This document shows positions 28,072 to 37,500 of a DNA stretch of 64,000 nt, piece after piece. Origin of the DNA: Nocardia vinacea NBRC 16497 (lineage in GTDB: Bacteria > Actinomycetota > Actinomycetes > Mycobacteriales > Mycobacteriaceae); the NCBI RefSeq assembly GCF_000308835.1, contig NZ_BAGN01000078.1, positions 1 to 64,000 of the forward strand, in the 5' to 3' direction. The first letter of the stretch is position 1; every line of letters starts with the position of its first letter. The translations under genes and the position numbers were made by a program. The notes under the pieces were generated by a model. It worked only from the letters and a program-made list of their open reading frames with translations. It was not told the DNA's origin and did not search any database.

Positions 28072-29202
28072 ATGAAGACGAAAGGCGCGATCCTGTGGGG
28101 GACCGACCAGCAGTGGTCGGTCGAGGAGATCGAGGTCGGCGATCCGGTATCCGGTGAGGTGCAGATCCGGATGGAAACCGCCGGTATGTGCCACTCGGAC
28201 CACCACATCGTGACCGGCGCGACGCCGATGCCCGCATTCCCGGTCATGGGCGGCCACGAGGGCGCGGGCGTGATCACCAAGCTCGGGCCGAACTGCCCCG
28301 CCGATCTGCAGGTCGGCGACCACGTGATCCTGTCGTTCATCCCGGCCTGCGGTCGCTGTCCGGCGTGTGTGAGCGGCAATATGGCGCTGTGTGATCTGGG
28401 CGCGGGCCTGCTGATGGGTCAGGCCATCAGCGACGGCACCTACCGGATCCAGGCGCGCGGTGAGAATGTCATCCCGATGTGCCTGCTCGGCACCTTCGCG
28501 CCGTATATGACGGTGCACCACACCTCGGTGGTCAAGATCGATCCGAGCATTCCGTTCGAGGTCGCCTGCCTCGTCGGCTGCGGCGTCCCCACCGGCTTCG
28601 GTTCTTCCACCCACGTCGCCCAGGTCGCACCCGGCGAGACCGTGGTGATCGCGGGTATCGGCGGCGTCGGTATGAGCGCGCTGCAGGGCGCGGTGCTCTC
28701 CGGCGCGTCCAAAGTCGTTGCCATCGACCCGAACCCGTGGAAGCGCGAGCAGGCGCAGAAGTTCGGCGCGACGCATACCTACGAGAGCATGGCCGCCGCG
28801 ATCATGCCGCTGATGGAGGCCACCGAGGGCCGGATGGCGCAGAAGGTCATCCTGACCATGGGTGAGATGCACGGCGAATACATCGAAGAGGGCCTCATCC
28901 TCACCGCCAAGGCAGGCACCCTGGTCGTCACCTCCATGGGCCGCATGGACGAGAACGATGTCAAGCTGAACAGCTTCCTGCTGTCCATGCTGCAGAAGAC
29001 CGTCAAGGGCTGCATCTTCGGCGGTGGCAACGCCCGCCAGGACGCGCCGCACCTGCTGTCGCTGTACAAGTCGGGCCAACTGAACCTCGACGATATGGTG
29101 ACCCGCCAGTACTCCCTGGAGCAGATCAACGAGGGCTACCAGGACATGTTGGACGGCAAGAACATTCGCGGCATCATCAAGTACACCGAGGCCGACTGGT
29201 AA
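28072..29202 (+). CDS. NDMA-dependent (nicotinoprotein) alcohol dehydrogenase
   Basis: A 376-residue zinc medium-chain dehydrogenase of the nicotinoprotein group with tightly bound NAD, found in actinobacteria. Catalytic zinc ligands are C in AGMCHSD, H in GGHEGAG and the later C of LVGCGVPTG. The structural zinc Cys set is in PACGRCPACVSGNMALC. The nucleotide motif is AGIGGVGMSALQGAV. The opening MKTKGAILWG and tail GIIKYTEADW are typical of the group. It lies behind a KstR-like box, which suggests use during sterol or lipid degradation, for example oxidation of a side-chain alcohol. Single gene, ending at a likely bidirectional terminator. Confidence 0.92.
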   Translation: MKTKGAILWGTDQQWSVEEIEVGDPVSGEVQIRMETAGMCHSDHHIVTGATPMPAFPVMGGHEGAGVITKLGPNCPADLQVGDHVILSFIPACGRCPACVSGNMALCDLGAGLLMGQAISDGTYRIQARGENVIPMCLLGTFAPYMTVHHTSVVKIDPSIPFEVACLVGCGVPTGFGSSTHVAQVAPGETVVIAGIGGVGMSALQGAVLSGASKVVAIDPNPWKREQAQKFGATHTYESMAAAIMPLMEATEGRMAQKVILTMGEMHGEYIEEGLILTAKAGTLVVTSMGRMDENDVKLNSFLLSMLQKTVKGCIFGGGNARQDAPHLLSLYKSGQLNLDDMVTRQYSLEQINEGYQDMLDGKNIRGIIKYTEADW

Positions 29203-29214
29203 ACCGCCGGGTCA

Positions 29215-29257
29215 CCGCTCGGCGAGCTCGGTCGCGACGAACCGGCTTGCCGAGCGG
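29215..29257. terminator. Likely bidirectional terminator hairpin
   Basis: CCGCTCGGC (29215-29223) and GCCGAGCGG (29249-29257) form a perfect 9-bp stem with a 25-base loop, followed by AAATTT. It lies in the 64-base gap between two convergent genes, the ADH and a serine hydrolase. Confidence 0.5.
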
Positions 29258-29266
29258 AAATTTCGG

Positions 29267-30454
29267 CTATACGGGGCAGCGGAGCAGGGCATTGCGGAGG
29301 TTGCGGCTGCGGACATCGTCGAGGACGGCCAGGCCTAGGCGGTTCATCGAGTAGCCGAAGCCGAGACCGGTTGCCGGATCGGCGAATCCGAACGAGCCGC
29401 CGAGGCCCGTCGTGCCGTAGGCGCGTTTATCCGAGCCGAAGCGGAACGAGCCGCGGGATTTGCGGAAGCCCAGGTGATAGCGAGACTTGGTGTGCAACAC
29501 CAGATCATCGGCGGGCACATCATCCGCGGCCGCGGCGGTGAGCCGATCGAGCACCGTGTCCTCGATCGGCAGCGCACCGGTGCGACCCGCCGCAGCGCCG
29601 TAGGTCTTGGCCAGCGACCTGGCATTGCCGACGCCGTTGGAACCCGGCATCTCCAACTCGAGCAGTTCGCGTCGGCTTGCCCGCACCGGCGCGCCGATGC
29701 GCGGATTGGTCAGTGCCGCATGGGAAAGCCCGCGCTTGGCGAAGATCTCCGCACCGATGCGCACCGGAATATCGCGCTCGTAGCGCAGGATGTCCACGCC
29801 CTCGGTGGCGGCCAGGGTGGCGATCCGCTCCATACTCTGTTCGGCGGGCAGGCCGATGAAGAAGTCCAGGTCGAGCGGTTTCGCGATTTCCTCGGCGAAG
29901 ATCCGGCCGAGTGTGCGGTGTTCCGGATCGGCGCGGCGCACGAGTTCGCCTTGATACAGGCCCAGGGTGATGGCGTGATAGCCGTGTCGCGTGCCCGGCC
30001 GCCACGCGGGCCGCTGCGCCGCGAGAATCGTTGCGAGACCGTCGAGATCGGCGATCTGCCGCAGGCGTACCACGGTGTCCAGTCCGGACAGTCCGGCCTG
30101 ATGGTCGATCAGCTGACGCACCGTGACCGTGCTCTTGCCCTGCGCGGCGAACTCCGGCCAGTACTTCGCGACCGGCTCCTCGTAGTCCAGCAGTCCCTTC
30201 GACACCATCGTGGCGACCACGAACGCGGCCATACCCTTGGTCGAGGAGAAGACCGGCACGATCGTGTCGCGTTCCCACGGCAGGGTCCGGCGGCGGTCAC
30301 GATGCCCCGCCCACAGGTCGACCACCGGGCGATCGCCCGCGTAAACGGCCACGGCAGCGCCGATTTCGCCGTGCTGGGCGAAGTTGCGGCGGAAGGCGTC
30401 GGCAACGGGACCGAAACCGGCCGCCACATCGCCGTGGATGGTGGGTGCGCTCAT
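29267..30454 (-). CDS. Serine hydrolase, family VIII esterase / beta-lactamase-like
   Basis: A 395-residue cytoplasmic serine hydrolase. The nucleophile motif is SSTK (in VFSSTKGMAAF, about residues 72-75) and the Tyr motif is in RHGYHAITLGLYQGELVRR (about 160). These are hallmarks of EstB-like family VIII carboxylesterases, related to class C beta-lactamases. No signal peptide is present. ATG at 30454; longer readings run into the divergent gene. Substrate unknown; lipid or ester hydrolysis is inferred from family. It faces another beta-lactamase-fold gene across an 84-base gap. Confidence 0.88.
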   Translation of the reverse strand: MSAPTIHGDVAAGFGPVADAFRRNFAQHGEIGAAVAVYAGDRPVVDLWAGHRDRRRTLPWERDTIVPVFSSTKGMAAFVVATMVSKGLLDYEEPVAKYWPEFAAQGKSTVTVRQLIDHQAGLSGLDTVVRLRQIADLDGLATILAAQRPAWRPGTRHGYHAITLGLYQGELVRRADPEHRTLGRIFAEEIAKPLDLDFFIGLPAEQSMERIATLAATEGVDILRYERDIPVRIGAEIFAKRGLSHAALTNPRIGAPVRASRRELLELEMPGSNGVGNARSLAKTYGAAAGRTGALPIEDTVLDRLTAAAADDVPADDLVLHTKSRYHLGFRKSRGSFRFGSDKRAYGTTGLGGSFGFADPATGLGFGYSMNRLGLAVLDDVRSRNLRNALLRCPV

Positions 30455-30538
30455 GATCAGTTGATGGTACCGGCGGTACCGACTTCTCATGCAGACGGTG
30501 CGGACACGCCGGGAACGGGCGTCTCGTACGCTCATTTC

Positions 30539-31369
30539 GTGCGTGCATTCGAGCAGATCAAGAACTGGCCGGTTCGGCATGCGGCGGCGGGCGTCGTCAC
30601 CGGCGACGGTGCGCAGACGGCGGGTGATACCGAGCGCGTATTCCCGCTCGCCTCGGTGACCAAGCCGCTGGTCGCCTACGCGGTACTCGTCGCGGTGGAG
30701 GAGGGTGCGATCGAACTCGATCAGCCCGCCGGTCCACCGGGAGCTACCGTCCGGCATCTGCTCGCGCACACTTCCGGCATCGCCTTCGATACCACCGAGG
30801 TGATCGCCGCACCCGGCACGCGGCGCATCTACTCCAGCGCCGGATTCGAAATTCTCGCGGCCTTCGTCGCGGAGCAGACCGGGATCGCGTTCCCGGAGTA
30901 CCTGCGCGAGGCTGTATTCGAGCCACTCGGCATGACGGCCTCGGTGCTGGCCGGTCCGGCCGGACATGCGGGCCGGTCCACCGCGGCGGATCTGGTGCGC
31001 TTCGGTGCGGAACTGCTGGATCCCCAGCTGATTTCGGCACAGACCCACGCCGAGGCGACCACGGTCGAGTTTCCGGGACTCAACGGTGTGCTGCCGGGTT
31101 ACGGATCGCAGCGTCCCAACGACTGGGGACTCGGATTCGAGATTCGCGACGGGAAATCACCGCACTGGACCGGCGGATCGAATTCCGCAGGTACCTATGG
31201 CCATTTCGGGCAGTCCGGCACATTTCTGTGGGTCGATCCCGAATTAGGAGTGGCGAGTATCGCTTTGAGCGACGAGAATTTCGGCGACTGGGCACGGGAG
31301 GCATGGCCCGTCTTTTCCGATGCGGTGATCGCCGAGGTGATCCTCGCTCGGAACTCGGTTGCGAAGTAA
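30539..31369 (+). CDS. Serine hydrolase, beta-lactamase-like (small)
   Basis: A 276-residue protein of the beta-lactamase/transpeptidase-like superfamily. Motifs: SVTK (in PLASVTKPLVAYA, about residues 39-42), Y-S-S (RIYSSAGFE) and HFGQSGT in the KTG position (about 223). No signal peptide. Start GTG at 30539. It diverges from the larger serine hydrolase gene; both may share a promoter. Conserved in mycolic actinobacteria as an uncharacterised hydrolase, to my knowledge. Substrate not known. Confidence 0.85.
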   Translation: MRAFEQIKNWPVRHAAAGVVTGDGAQTAGDTERVFPLASVTKPLVAYAVLVAVEEGAIELDQPAGPPGATVRHLLAHTSGIAFDTTEVIAAPGTRRIYSSAGFEILAAFVAEQTGIAFPEYLREAVFEPLGMTASVLAGPAGHAGRSTAADLVRFGAELLDPQLISAQTHAEATTVEFPGLNGVLPGYGSQRPNDWGLGFEIRDGKSPHWTGGSNSAGTYGHFGQSGTFLWVDPELGVASIALSDENFGDWAREAWPVFSDAVIAEVILARNSVAK

Positions 31370-31489
31370 CAGGTCGGACACGCCTCCGAAGTAACATGTG
31401 TAACTCGGGGCACTCCAGTACACTCGGGCAACGCCAGTACGACGGATCGTTGGGGAAGACGTTTCTCGTCGAAGCTGGAGGTGTCAGTG

Positions 31490-32023
31490 GTGCGCGCATC
31501 GAGTCAGTTCGCGGACGCGACGGCGGGTGTGGTCTATATCCACTCATCGCCGGCTGCGCTGTGCCCACATATCGAATGGGCACTCACCTCGGCCCTCGGC
31601 TCACCCGCGAAATTGCGCTGGACCGCACAACCCGCCGACGGACAGTTGCGTGCGACCACCGACTGGATCGGTCCGGTCGGCACCGCATCCCGAATTGCCC
31701 AATCCTTGCGGTCCTGGCCGGTGCTGCGCTTCGAGGTCACCGAGGACCCCAGCGACGGCGTCGACGGTGAGCGCTACAGCTTCGTGCCCACCCTCGGCCT
31801 CTGGCACGGCTCCACCTCCGCCAACGGGGATGTCACCATCGGCGAAATGCGTCTGCGCGCCATGCTGCAGGCCAACCGTGAACTCGGCAACTACACCGGC
31901 TATGACCTGGCAACCGAACTCGACCGCGCCCTCGGTACCCCCTGGGACGAAGATCTCGAGATCTACCGCTACGGCACAGAATCCGGCGCCGAGGTGACCT
32001 GGCTGCGCCGCGACGTCGGCTGA
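31490..32023 (+). CDS. DUF3145 protein (actinobacteria-specific)
   Basis: A 177-residue cytoplasmic protein of the DUF3145 family, found only in actinobacteria. It opens RASSQFADATAGVVYIHSSPAALCPHIEWAL, the family's hallmark start, and has LGLWHGSTSANGDVTIGEMRLRAM and LEIYRYGTE. The GTG at 31490 gives this start and has GGAGG seven bases upstream; a GTG at 31481 is the alternative. The family is widely conserved; its function is unknown. It is a single gene. Confidence 0.9.
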   Translation: MRASSQFADATAGVVYIHSSPAALCPHIEWALTSALGSPAKLRWTAQPADGQLRATTDWIGPVGTASRIAQSLRSWPVLRFEVTEDPSDGVDGERYSFVPTLGLWHGSTSANGDVTIGEMRLRAMLQANRELGNYTGYDLATELDRALGTPWDEDLEIYRYGTESGAEVTWLRRDVG

Positions 32024-32043
32024 TCGGTCACTCTTTCAAGGTC

Positions 32044-33222
32044 TCAGCCGATCAGGTGCTCGAGTGCGAGTTGTTGCAGTCGGACGAAACCGAAGTCCCG
32101 TTCGGCGGCCTCGTCCGGGTCGAAACCGTCGTCGATGTGCAGGAATGCCTCGATCGATTCACCCTCGTCGAGGGTGGGTTGCGCCAGGTCGAGGACGCCG
32201 GAGTAGGCCATCGCCTCCTGGACGCGGGAATCGGCGCGGAACGCGCGCGCCTTGTCCGCCAGCATCAGATAGGTCGCCATACAGGCCTTGGCCGATTCCC
32301 ATACGCCGGTGAGGTGCTCGGTGCGTGAGGGCTTGTAGTCGAAGTGCCTTGGTCCGGTGTAGCGCGGGCCGTCCGGATAGCCGGGGAAACCGTTTTCGAG
32401 CAGGTCGACGGTGAAGAATGCGGAGACCAGATCGCCGTGTCCGAAGACCAGGTCTTGGTCGTATTTGAGACCGCGCTGGCCATTGAGATCGATGTGGAAC
32501 AGCTTGCCGCTCCACAATGCCTGGCCGAGGGCGTGCGTGTAGTTGAGGTTGGACATCTGTTCGTGGCCGGTTTCCGGGTTGAGGCCGATTATGTCGCCGT
32601 GCTCCAATTCGGCGATGAGGGCGAGTGCGTGCCCGACGGTGGGCAGGAAGATATCGCCGCGTGGCTCATTGGGCTTGGGCTCCAACGCGATTCGCAGGTC
32701 GTAACCCTGTGACTTGATATAACCGGCGACCGTATCCAAACCCTCTTTGTAGCGCTCGAACGCGGCGAAGATGTCCTTGGATCCGTCGTACTCGCTGCCC
32801 TCGCGGCCGCCCCACATCACGAAGGTGGTGGCGCCGACCTGCGCTGCCAGATCCACCGCGCGCAGGATCTTGCGCAGACCGAAGCGGCGGATCGAGCGGT
32901 CGTTGGCGGTCAGTCCGCCGTCCTTGAAGACCGGATGGGTGAAGGTGTTGGTGGTGACCATCTCGATGGTGAGACCGCAGCGAGCGGTCGCTTCTTCGAG
33001 TCGCGCGAGGTTGCGCTCCTTGGTGGCGTCGTCGGCATCGAAGGGGAATACATCGTTGTCGTGGAAGGTGATTCCCCAGACGCCGAGTTCGGCCAGGCGT
33101 TCGGCGTACTCCCACGGTGCGAGTGCCGGTCGGGTCGGCAGTCCGAACGGGTCGGTACCCGTCCAGCCGACCGTCCACAGGCCGAAGGAGAACTTGTCGT
33201 CGGTGGTGGGTTGACGGGTCAC
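32044..33222 (-). CDS. xylA: Xylose isomerase
   Basis: A 392-residue metal-dependent isomerase, converting D-xylose to D-xylulose (and D-glucose to fructose). Metal and substrate residues are in [45 protein letters not shown] and [15 protein letters not shown]. Length and opening [12 protein letters not shown] match actinobacterial enzymes. GTG start with GGAGG upstream. It lies 19 bases downstream of pobA on the same strand. No xylulokinase or sugar transporter accompanies it, which is unusual. Confidence 0.93.
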   Translation of the reverse strand: MTRQPTTDDKFSFGLWTVGWTGTDPFGLPTRPALAPWEYAERLAELGVWGITFHDNDVFPFDADDATKERNLARLEEATARCGLTIEMVTTNTFTHPVFKDGGLTANDRSIRRFGLRKILRAVDLAAQVGATTFVMWGGREGSEYDGSKDIFAAFERYKEGLDTVAGYIKSQGYDLRIALEPKPNEPRGDIFLPTVGHALALIAELEHGDIIGLNPETGHEQMSNLNYTHALGQALWSGKLFHIDLNGQRGLKYDQDLVFGHGDLVSAFFTVDLLENGFPGYPDGPRYTGPRHFDYKPSRTEHLTGVWESAKACMATYLMLADKARAFRADSRVQEAMAYSGVLDLAQPTLDEGESIEAFLHIDDGFDPDEAAERDFGFVRLQQLALEHLIG

Positions 33223-33241
33223 GCGATGCCTCCAGATGTGT

Positions 33242-34417
33242 TTACGGCGGGCCCCAGCTTCCGGTGTACCCCTCGGCGAAGTACGCCGCGCCGCGCCGGG
33301 ATTCGGTGAGCATCGCGAGTTCACCACGTTGGCGTTCGAGATCGAAGGGGGACGCGCCGTCGATCGAGTGCAGGAGGGTCGTCGCCCAGTAGGAGAAATG
33401 CTGAGCCTTCCACACTCGATCGAGCGTACGGTCGGTGTAGCGACGCAATGATTCGTCAGAGCCGCCGGCGAAGTATTCGTCGATAACCTCGTGCAGCACG
33501 CGCACATCCGCGAGCGCGAGATTCAAACCCTTCGCGCCGGTGGGCGGGACGGTGTGGGCGGCATCGCCTGCCAGCAGGAGTCTGTCGTGGCGCATCGGTG
33601 CGGTGACGAACGAGCGGAACGGCAGCACCGTCTTTCCGCTGATCGGCCCCTCTTGCAGTGTGAAACCGTTGCCGTTGACGCGTTTGCGCATTTCGGCCCA
33701 GATTCGTTCGTCGTCCCAGTCTTCGGGGCGCTCGGTGGGTGCGCACTGGAAATACATGCGCTGCATCGTCGACGTGCGCTGGCTGACCAGGGCGAAGCCG
33801 TGTTCGGAGCGCGCGTAGATCAGTTCCGGATGCGACGGCGGCGCCTCGGCGAGGAAGCCGAACCAGGCGAAGGGGTATTCGCGGAACCATTCGGTGCGCA
33901 CGCCATCCGGAAAGGCGTGACGGCAGATCGAACGTGAACCATCGGCCCCGACGATCAGATCGGCCGCCAGCCGGGCCGGGCGGCCGTCCGCCTCGGTGAA
34001 CGTCACCACCGGAGGATCGATGGAGACCGCGGTATCCCGGATGCCATAGCGGACATCGCCGCCATCGGTCTTGCGGCGGTCGGCGAGGTCGGTGAACACA
34101 TCGGTCTGCGGATACAGCCACACGGATTCACCGACCAGTTCCCGGAAATCGATCCGATGGTTGTCACCGTCGAAGCGCAGCACCACACCGTCGTGCCGGT
34201 CGCCTTCGGTGAGTACGCGATCGGAGACGCCGGAATCCACCAGCATGCGCACCGAACCCGCCTCCAGGATGCCCGCACGAATGGTGGTCGCGATGTCCTC
34301 GTGCGTGCGGATATCGATGACGACGGATTCGATTCCGGAGCGGTGCAACAGATGTGACAGCAGCAGACCCGCCGGACCCGCGCCGACGATGGCGACCTGT
34401 GTGCGCGTATTCCTCAT
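33242..34417 (-). CDS. pobA: 4-hydroxybenzoate 3-monooxygenase
   Basis: A 391-residue FAD monooxygenase that converts 4-hydroxybenzoate to protocatechuate with NAD(P)H and O2. FAD motifs are [17 protein letters not shown] (residues 8-24), [14 protein letters not shown] and [21 protein letters not shown]. The substrate-pocket segment [21 protein letters not shown] resembles the Ser/Arg/Tyr pocket of p-hydroxybenzoate hydroxylase. ATG at 34417 overlaps the stop of the transporter gene by four bases (ATGA). Its product is the substrate of the pcaGH dioxygenase encoded at 40138-41395. Confidence 0.93.
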   Translation of the reverse strand: MRNTRTQVAIVGAGPAGLLLSHLLHRSGIESVVIDIRTHEDIATTIRAGILEAGSVRMLVDSGVSDRVLTEGDRHDGVVLRFDGDNHRIDFRELVGESVWLYPQTDVFTDLADRRKTDGGDVRYGIRDTAVSIDPPVVTFTEADGRPARLAADLIVGADGSRSICRHAFPDGVRTEWFREYPFAWFGFLAEAPPSHPELIYARSEHGFALVSQRTSTMQRMYFQCAPTERPEDWDDERIWAEMRKRVNGNGFTLQEGPISGKTVLPFRSFVTAPMRHDRLLLAGDAAHTVPPTGAKGLNLALADVRVLHEVIDEYFAGGSDESLRRYTDRTLDRVWKAQHFSYWATTLLHSIDGASPFDLERQRGELAMLTESRRGAAYFAEGYTGSWGPP

Positions 34418-35673
34418 AGGGCGAACCCCTTCGAAGTGTCGAGGGTGGTGGCCGGTTCCACCGGCCGAGTGCTGAACCGGGACACCGCCGTCATCGCGAG
34501 CATGCCGACGCCCGCCACCGCGGCGAAAAAGTAGAAGCCCCACGGGTATGCGGATCCGGCGACGATGAGCCAGCCGGTAATACTCGGACCGAATATCGCG
34601 CCGAGTCGACCCACACTCGAGGTGAGGCCGAGCGCGGTAGCCCGCACCTCGGCGGGATATACCTGCGTGACGTAGGCGTAGATGAGCGCCTGGGCCGAGA
34701 ACACGAAGATGCCGGTGACCAGTACCAGCGCATTGAGGAGCACGGTGCTGGAGACTTTGACGCTCAACATGGCCAGCAATACGGCGGCGGCCGCAAACCA
34801 AACGAGGACAGTCGGTTTCGTGCCGCGACGGTCCGCGAGCGGACCGGCGATCAGCAGCCCGACGATCGCACCGACATTCAGCACCAGCAGCAGTGTCAAC
34901 GACGTCGACATGTTGTACCCGGCGTCACGCATCAGCTTCGGCAACCAGGTGTTGAGTCCGTAGACCAGCAGCAGGCCCATGAACGAACCGACCCACACCC
35001 CGAGTGTCGTGCGCAGATAGCGTGGCGCGAGCAGCACGGTCGGCCGAACCCGTTCAGGAGCGGCCTTGGCGGCCAGGTACGCCTCGGATTCGGGCAGTTT
35101 GGCCCAGATCAGCGGCAGCAGTAGGAATCCCGCGATGCCGCCGAGAAGGAACAGCGGCTGCCAGTGCGGAACAAGCTGTAGCGCAAGGAGCGAGGTGATC
35201 ACCGCGCCGACGTGATAGCCGGTCATCGTGATGGTGCCGGCGAGGGCACGGCGGGTGGCGGGTACCTGCTCGGCCATGAAGGTCAGCGCCGTCGGCAGAC
35301 AGGCGCCGAGCCCGATCCCGGCCAGCAGGCGGAATACGCCGAAAACGGTGACGGATCCGGCCGCCGGGACGGCCGCGGTGAATGCCGAGAACAATGCGAT
35401 CGAGGCGAGTAGCACCTTGCGGCGGCCGTAGCGGTCGGCGATCGGCCCGACCAACGCGGCGCCGATGGCGACACCGACCAGCGAGATCGTCGCGGCGAAT
35501 GTCGCGCGCGCCGCGGTGAATCCGATGTGGTGCTGCTCGATGAGGGTGGGAATGACGGCGCCGAGCACGACCAGGTCGTAGCCCTCGAGCAGAACGATGA
35601 GCCAGCACAGCATGGCCGGCCACGACGACAGCTTGTTCATGATGATTCGTTTCTGCAGATTCGGGCCGGTCAT
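34414..35673 (-). CDS. MFS aromatic acid:proton symporter (PcaK-like)
   Basis: A 419-residue major facilitator transporter with 12 predicted helices. The family motif D-x-x-G-R-R is in GPIADRYGRRKVLLASI, the aromatic-acid-symporter motif LEGYDLVVLGAVIP in helix 1, and a second copy ADRRGTKPTVL in the middle loop. It probably imports 4-hydroxybenzoate or protocatechuate. Start ATG at 35673; an internal ATG at 35640 is the alternative. First gene of the operon with pobA and xylA; divergent from a LysR regulator. Confidence 0.9.
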   Translation of the reverse strand: MTGPNLQKRIIMNKLSSWPAMLCWLIVLLEGYDLVVLGAVIPTLIEQHHIGFTAARATFAATISLVGVAIGAALVGPIADRYGRRKVLLASIALFSAFTAAVPAAGSVTVFGVFRLLAGIGLGACLPTALTFMAEQVPATRRALAGTITMTGYHVGAVITSLLALQLVPHWQPLFLLGGIAGFLLLPLIWAKLPESEAYLAAKAAPERVRPTVLLAPRYLRTTLGVWVGSFMGLLLVYGLNTWLPKLMRDAGYNMSTSLTLLLVLNVGAIVGLLIAGPLADRRGTKPTVLVWFAAAAVLLAMLSVKVSSTVLLNALVLVTGIFVFSAQALIYAYVTQVYPAEVRATALGLTSSVGRLGAIFGPSITGWLIVAGSAYPWGFYFFAAVAGVGMLAMTAVSRFSTRPVEPATTLDTSKGFAL

Positions 35674-35764
35674 AGCGGGCCCTGATTGTGATGGCTCTCA
35701 CGCTAGAATGACCGGCAATCAGAAATCCAATTGATATTTTTCTCGATTCATATAGAGGAGATCT

Positions 35765-36685
35765 ATGGCAGCCGAGTTCGATCTGAACCTGGTGCGCACC
35801 TTTGTGCTGCTGTACGAAACCAGGAGTGTCACGGCCGCCGCCGACCTGCTCGGGGTCACCCAGCCGACGGTCAGCTATGGGCTCGGCAAGTTGCGGCGGC
35901 GGCTGCGCGATGAACTGTTCGTGCGCGGCCCGGGTGGTCTCGTACCGAGCGCGGAGGCCGAGCGGCTGTATCCGCCGCTGCGTGCGGCTATCGCGGGTGT
36001 CGACGAAACACTCAGCGCGGCAACCGAATTCGACCCAACCCGACCGGCCCGCTTCGCGCTCGGACTCTCCGACCTCGGCGAGGTGACGGTGCTGCCGCTG
36101 GTGCTCGCGGAACTGGCGGTCCGGGCACCGCAGGTGACCCTGCAGGTCGAGGCCTTCGATGTCGATACCGCGACCGACCGGCTGGCCCGCGGCGAGGTCG
36201 ACGCGATGGTGGCCAGTCCGATACTCGATTCACCTCGGCTGACTCGGACGCCGCTGTTCAGCGAGGGCTATGCCGGACTGGTCGCGGCGCGCCACCCTCG
36301 GCTGCGCGCTGCGACGCCCACGCAAGCCGAACTGGAGCGTGAGCGACATATCGTCGTCGAGGGCGTGACGGGCCACCCCGGCCCGCGCAAGGCGTTGCGC
36401 GAGCACCATCTCGAAGACCGCGTCGCTGTGCGCGTCACCCGATTCGCCACCCTGCCGTATGTGGTTCAGGACAGTGAGCTGGTCGCCATCGTTCCCGAAC
36501 GGGTGGCACACGCTTTGGCGCGCACCCATCCCGTGCGCGTATTCACCCTCCCGTGGCCGATCGAGCCGGTGGAGGTAGCGGCATATACCCGGCGCGCACC
36601 CGGTCGCGCCGCGGCTCAGGGGTGGTTCCTGGACGTGGTTCGGGCGGCGCTACAGAATCTGCCGTCGGTCAGCCCAGCCGCGTAA
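35765..36685 (+). CDS. LysR-family transcriptional regulator
   Basis: A 306-residue LysR-type regulator. Residues 5-65 carry the helix-turn-helix (FDLNLVRTFVLLYETRSVTAAADLLGVTQPTVSYGLGKLRRRL). Residues 90-300 are the effector-binding domain. ATG at 35765 has GAGGAGATCT. It diverges from the transporter-pobA-xylA operon, so 4-hydroxybenzoate or a related aromatic acid is the likely inducer, by analogy with PobR-type systems. The 91-base gap holds ATCA-N10-TGAT, a possible LysR site. Its 3' end overlaps the convergent pcaR gene by 17 bases. Confidence 0.88.
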   Translation: MAAEFDLNLVRTFVLLYETRSVTAAADLLGVTQPTVSYGLGKLRRRLRDELFVRGPGGLVPSAEAERLYPPLRAAIAGVDETLSAATEFDPTRPARFALGLSDLGEVTVLPLVLAELAVRAPQVTLQVEAFDVDTATDRLARGEVDAMVASPILDSPRLTRTPLFSEGYAGLVAARHPRLRAATPTQAELERERHIVVEGVTGHPGPRKALREHHLEDRVAVRVTRFATLPYVVQDSELVAIVPERVAHALARTHPVRVFTLPWPIEPVEVAAYTRRAPGRAAAQGWFLDVVRAALQNLPSVSPAA

Positions 36686-37478
36686 TCGGTTTCGCGGCGG
36701 TGAGATCCGCTTCGATTCGATGGGCGGCCGTCTGCAGGCGTGGAATCAGTTCGGCCTGAATGGATTCGATGCTGCGGCGGGAGGCGTGCGTCGAAATATT
36801 GATCGCGGCGATCACCCCGGACCGGTCGCGGATGGGGGCCGCGACCGACCGCAGACCCTCCTCCAATTCCTGGTCGACGATGGAATAGCCCTGTGCGCGA
36901 ACCGTTTCCAAGGCGGCGCGCAAAGCGACCTGATCGGTGATGGTGTTGGCGGTCAGCCGGGCCAGTGGCGTGCGCGTCAGATAGGCGTCGAGTTCGGCCG
37001 CTGGGAGTCCGGCCAGCAGGACATGGCCCATGGAGGTGGCGTAGGCCGGGAAACGCGTGCCGATATTGATGCTGACGGTCATGATCCGGGATGCGGCGAC
37101 CCGGGCGACGTACACGACATCCGGACCGTCGAGCACCGATACCGAGCTGGATTCGTGCACGTCGGCGGAGAGCTGTTCGAGGTGCGGCTGCGCCACCTCG
37201 GACAGGCTCATGCTGGACAGATACGAATAGCCCAGTTCCAGCACCTTGGCGGTGAGCGAGAAGCGTTTGCCGTCGGTGCGGACGTAGCCGAGATCGGTGA
37301 GGGTCAACAGGAACCGGCGCGCCGCCGCGCGGGTGAGTCCGGTCAGGCGCGCGACATCGGAGAGCGTCAGCTGCGGGTTCTCGGCGTCGAATGCCTTGAT
37401 GACCGCGAGGCCGCGTTCGAGCGACTGCACATAGTGGGTGCCGCGCTGGGCGTCGTCGTCGTTACCGCCGGTCGTCAT
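36669..37478 (-). CDS. pcaR: IclR-family regulator of protocatechuate catabolism
   Basis: A 269-residue IclR-type regulator. DNA-binding domain at residues 14-75 (SLERGLAVIKAFD, LTLSDVARLTGLTRAAARRFLLTL). Effector domain follows (SVLDGPDVVYVARVA, ATSMGHVLLAGLPAAELD, SVAAPIRDRSGVIAAINISTHASR). These are PcaR/PobR-type sequences. ATG at 37478 has AGGAGG upstream. It is the last gene of the pca operon, 22 bases after pcaC, so it is probably autoregulated. The GTTCGC/GCGAAC palindrome at 45361 is a candidate target. Confidence 0.9.
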   Translation of the reverse strand: MTTGGNDDDAQRGTHYVQSLERGLAVIKAFDAENPQLTLSDVARLTGLTRAAARRFLLTLTDLGYVRTDGKRFSLTAKVLELGYSYLSSMSLSEVAQPHLEQLSADVHESSSVSVLDGPDVVYVARVAASRIMTVSINIGTRFPAYATSMGHVLLAGLPAAELDAYLTRTPLARLTANTITDQVALRAALETVRAQGYSIVDQELEEGLRSVAAPIRDRSGVIAAINISTHASRRSIESIQAELIPRLQTAAHRIEADLTAAKPITRLG

Positions 37479-37500
37479 CGTCGTCCTCCTCGACAGGGTG

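Noticed and set aside
29474-30538. 5' extension of the 30539 serine hydrolase frame (about 355 extra codons)
   Set aside because: The extension is antisense to the other serine hydrolase gene and has no homologous motif; the domain begins at the GTG at 30539.
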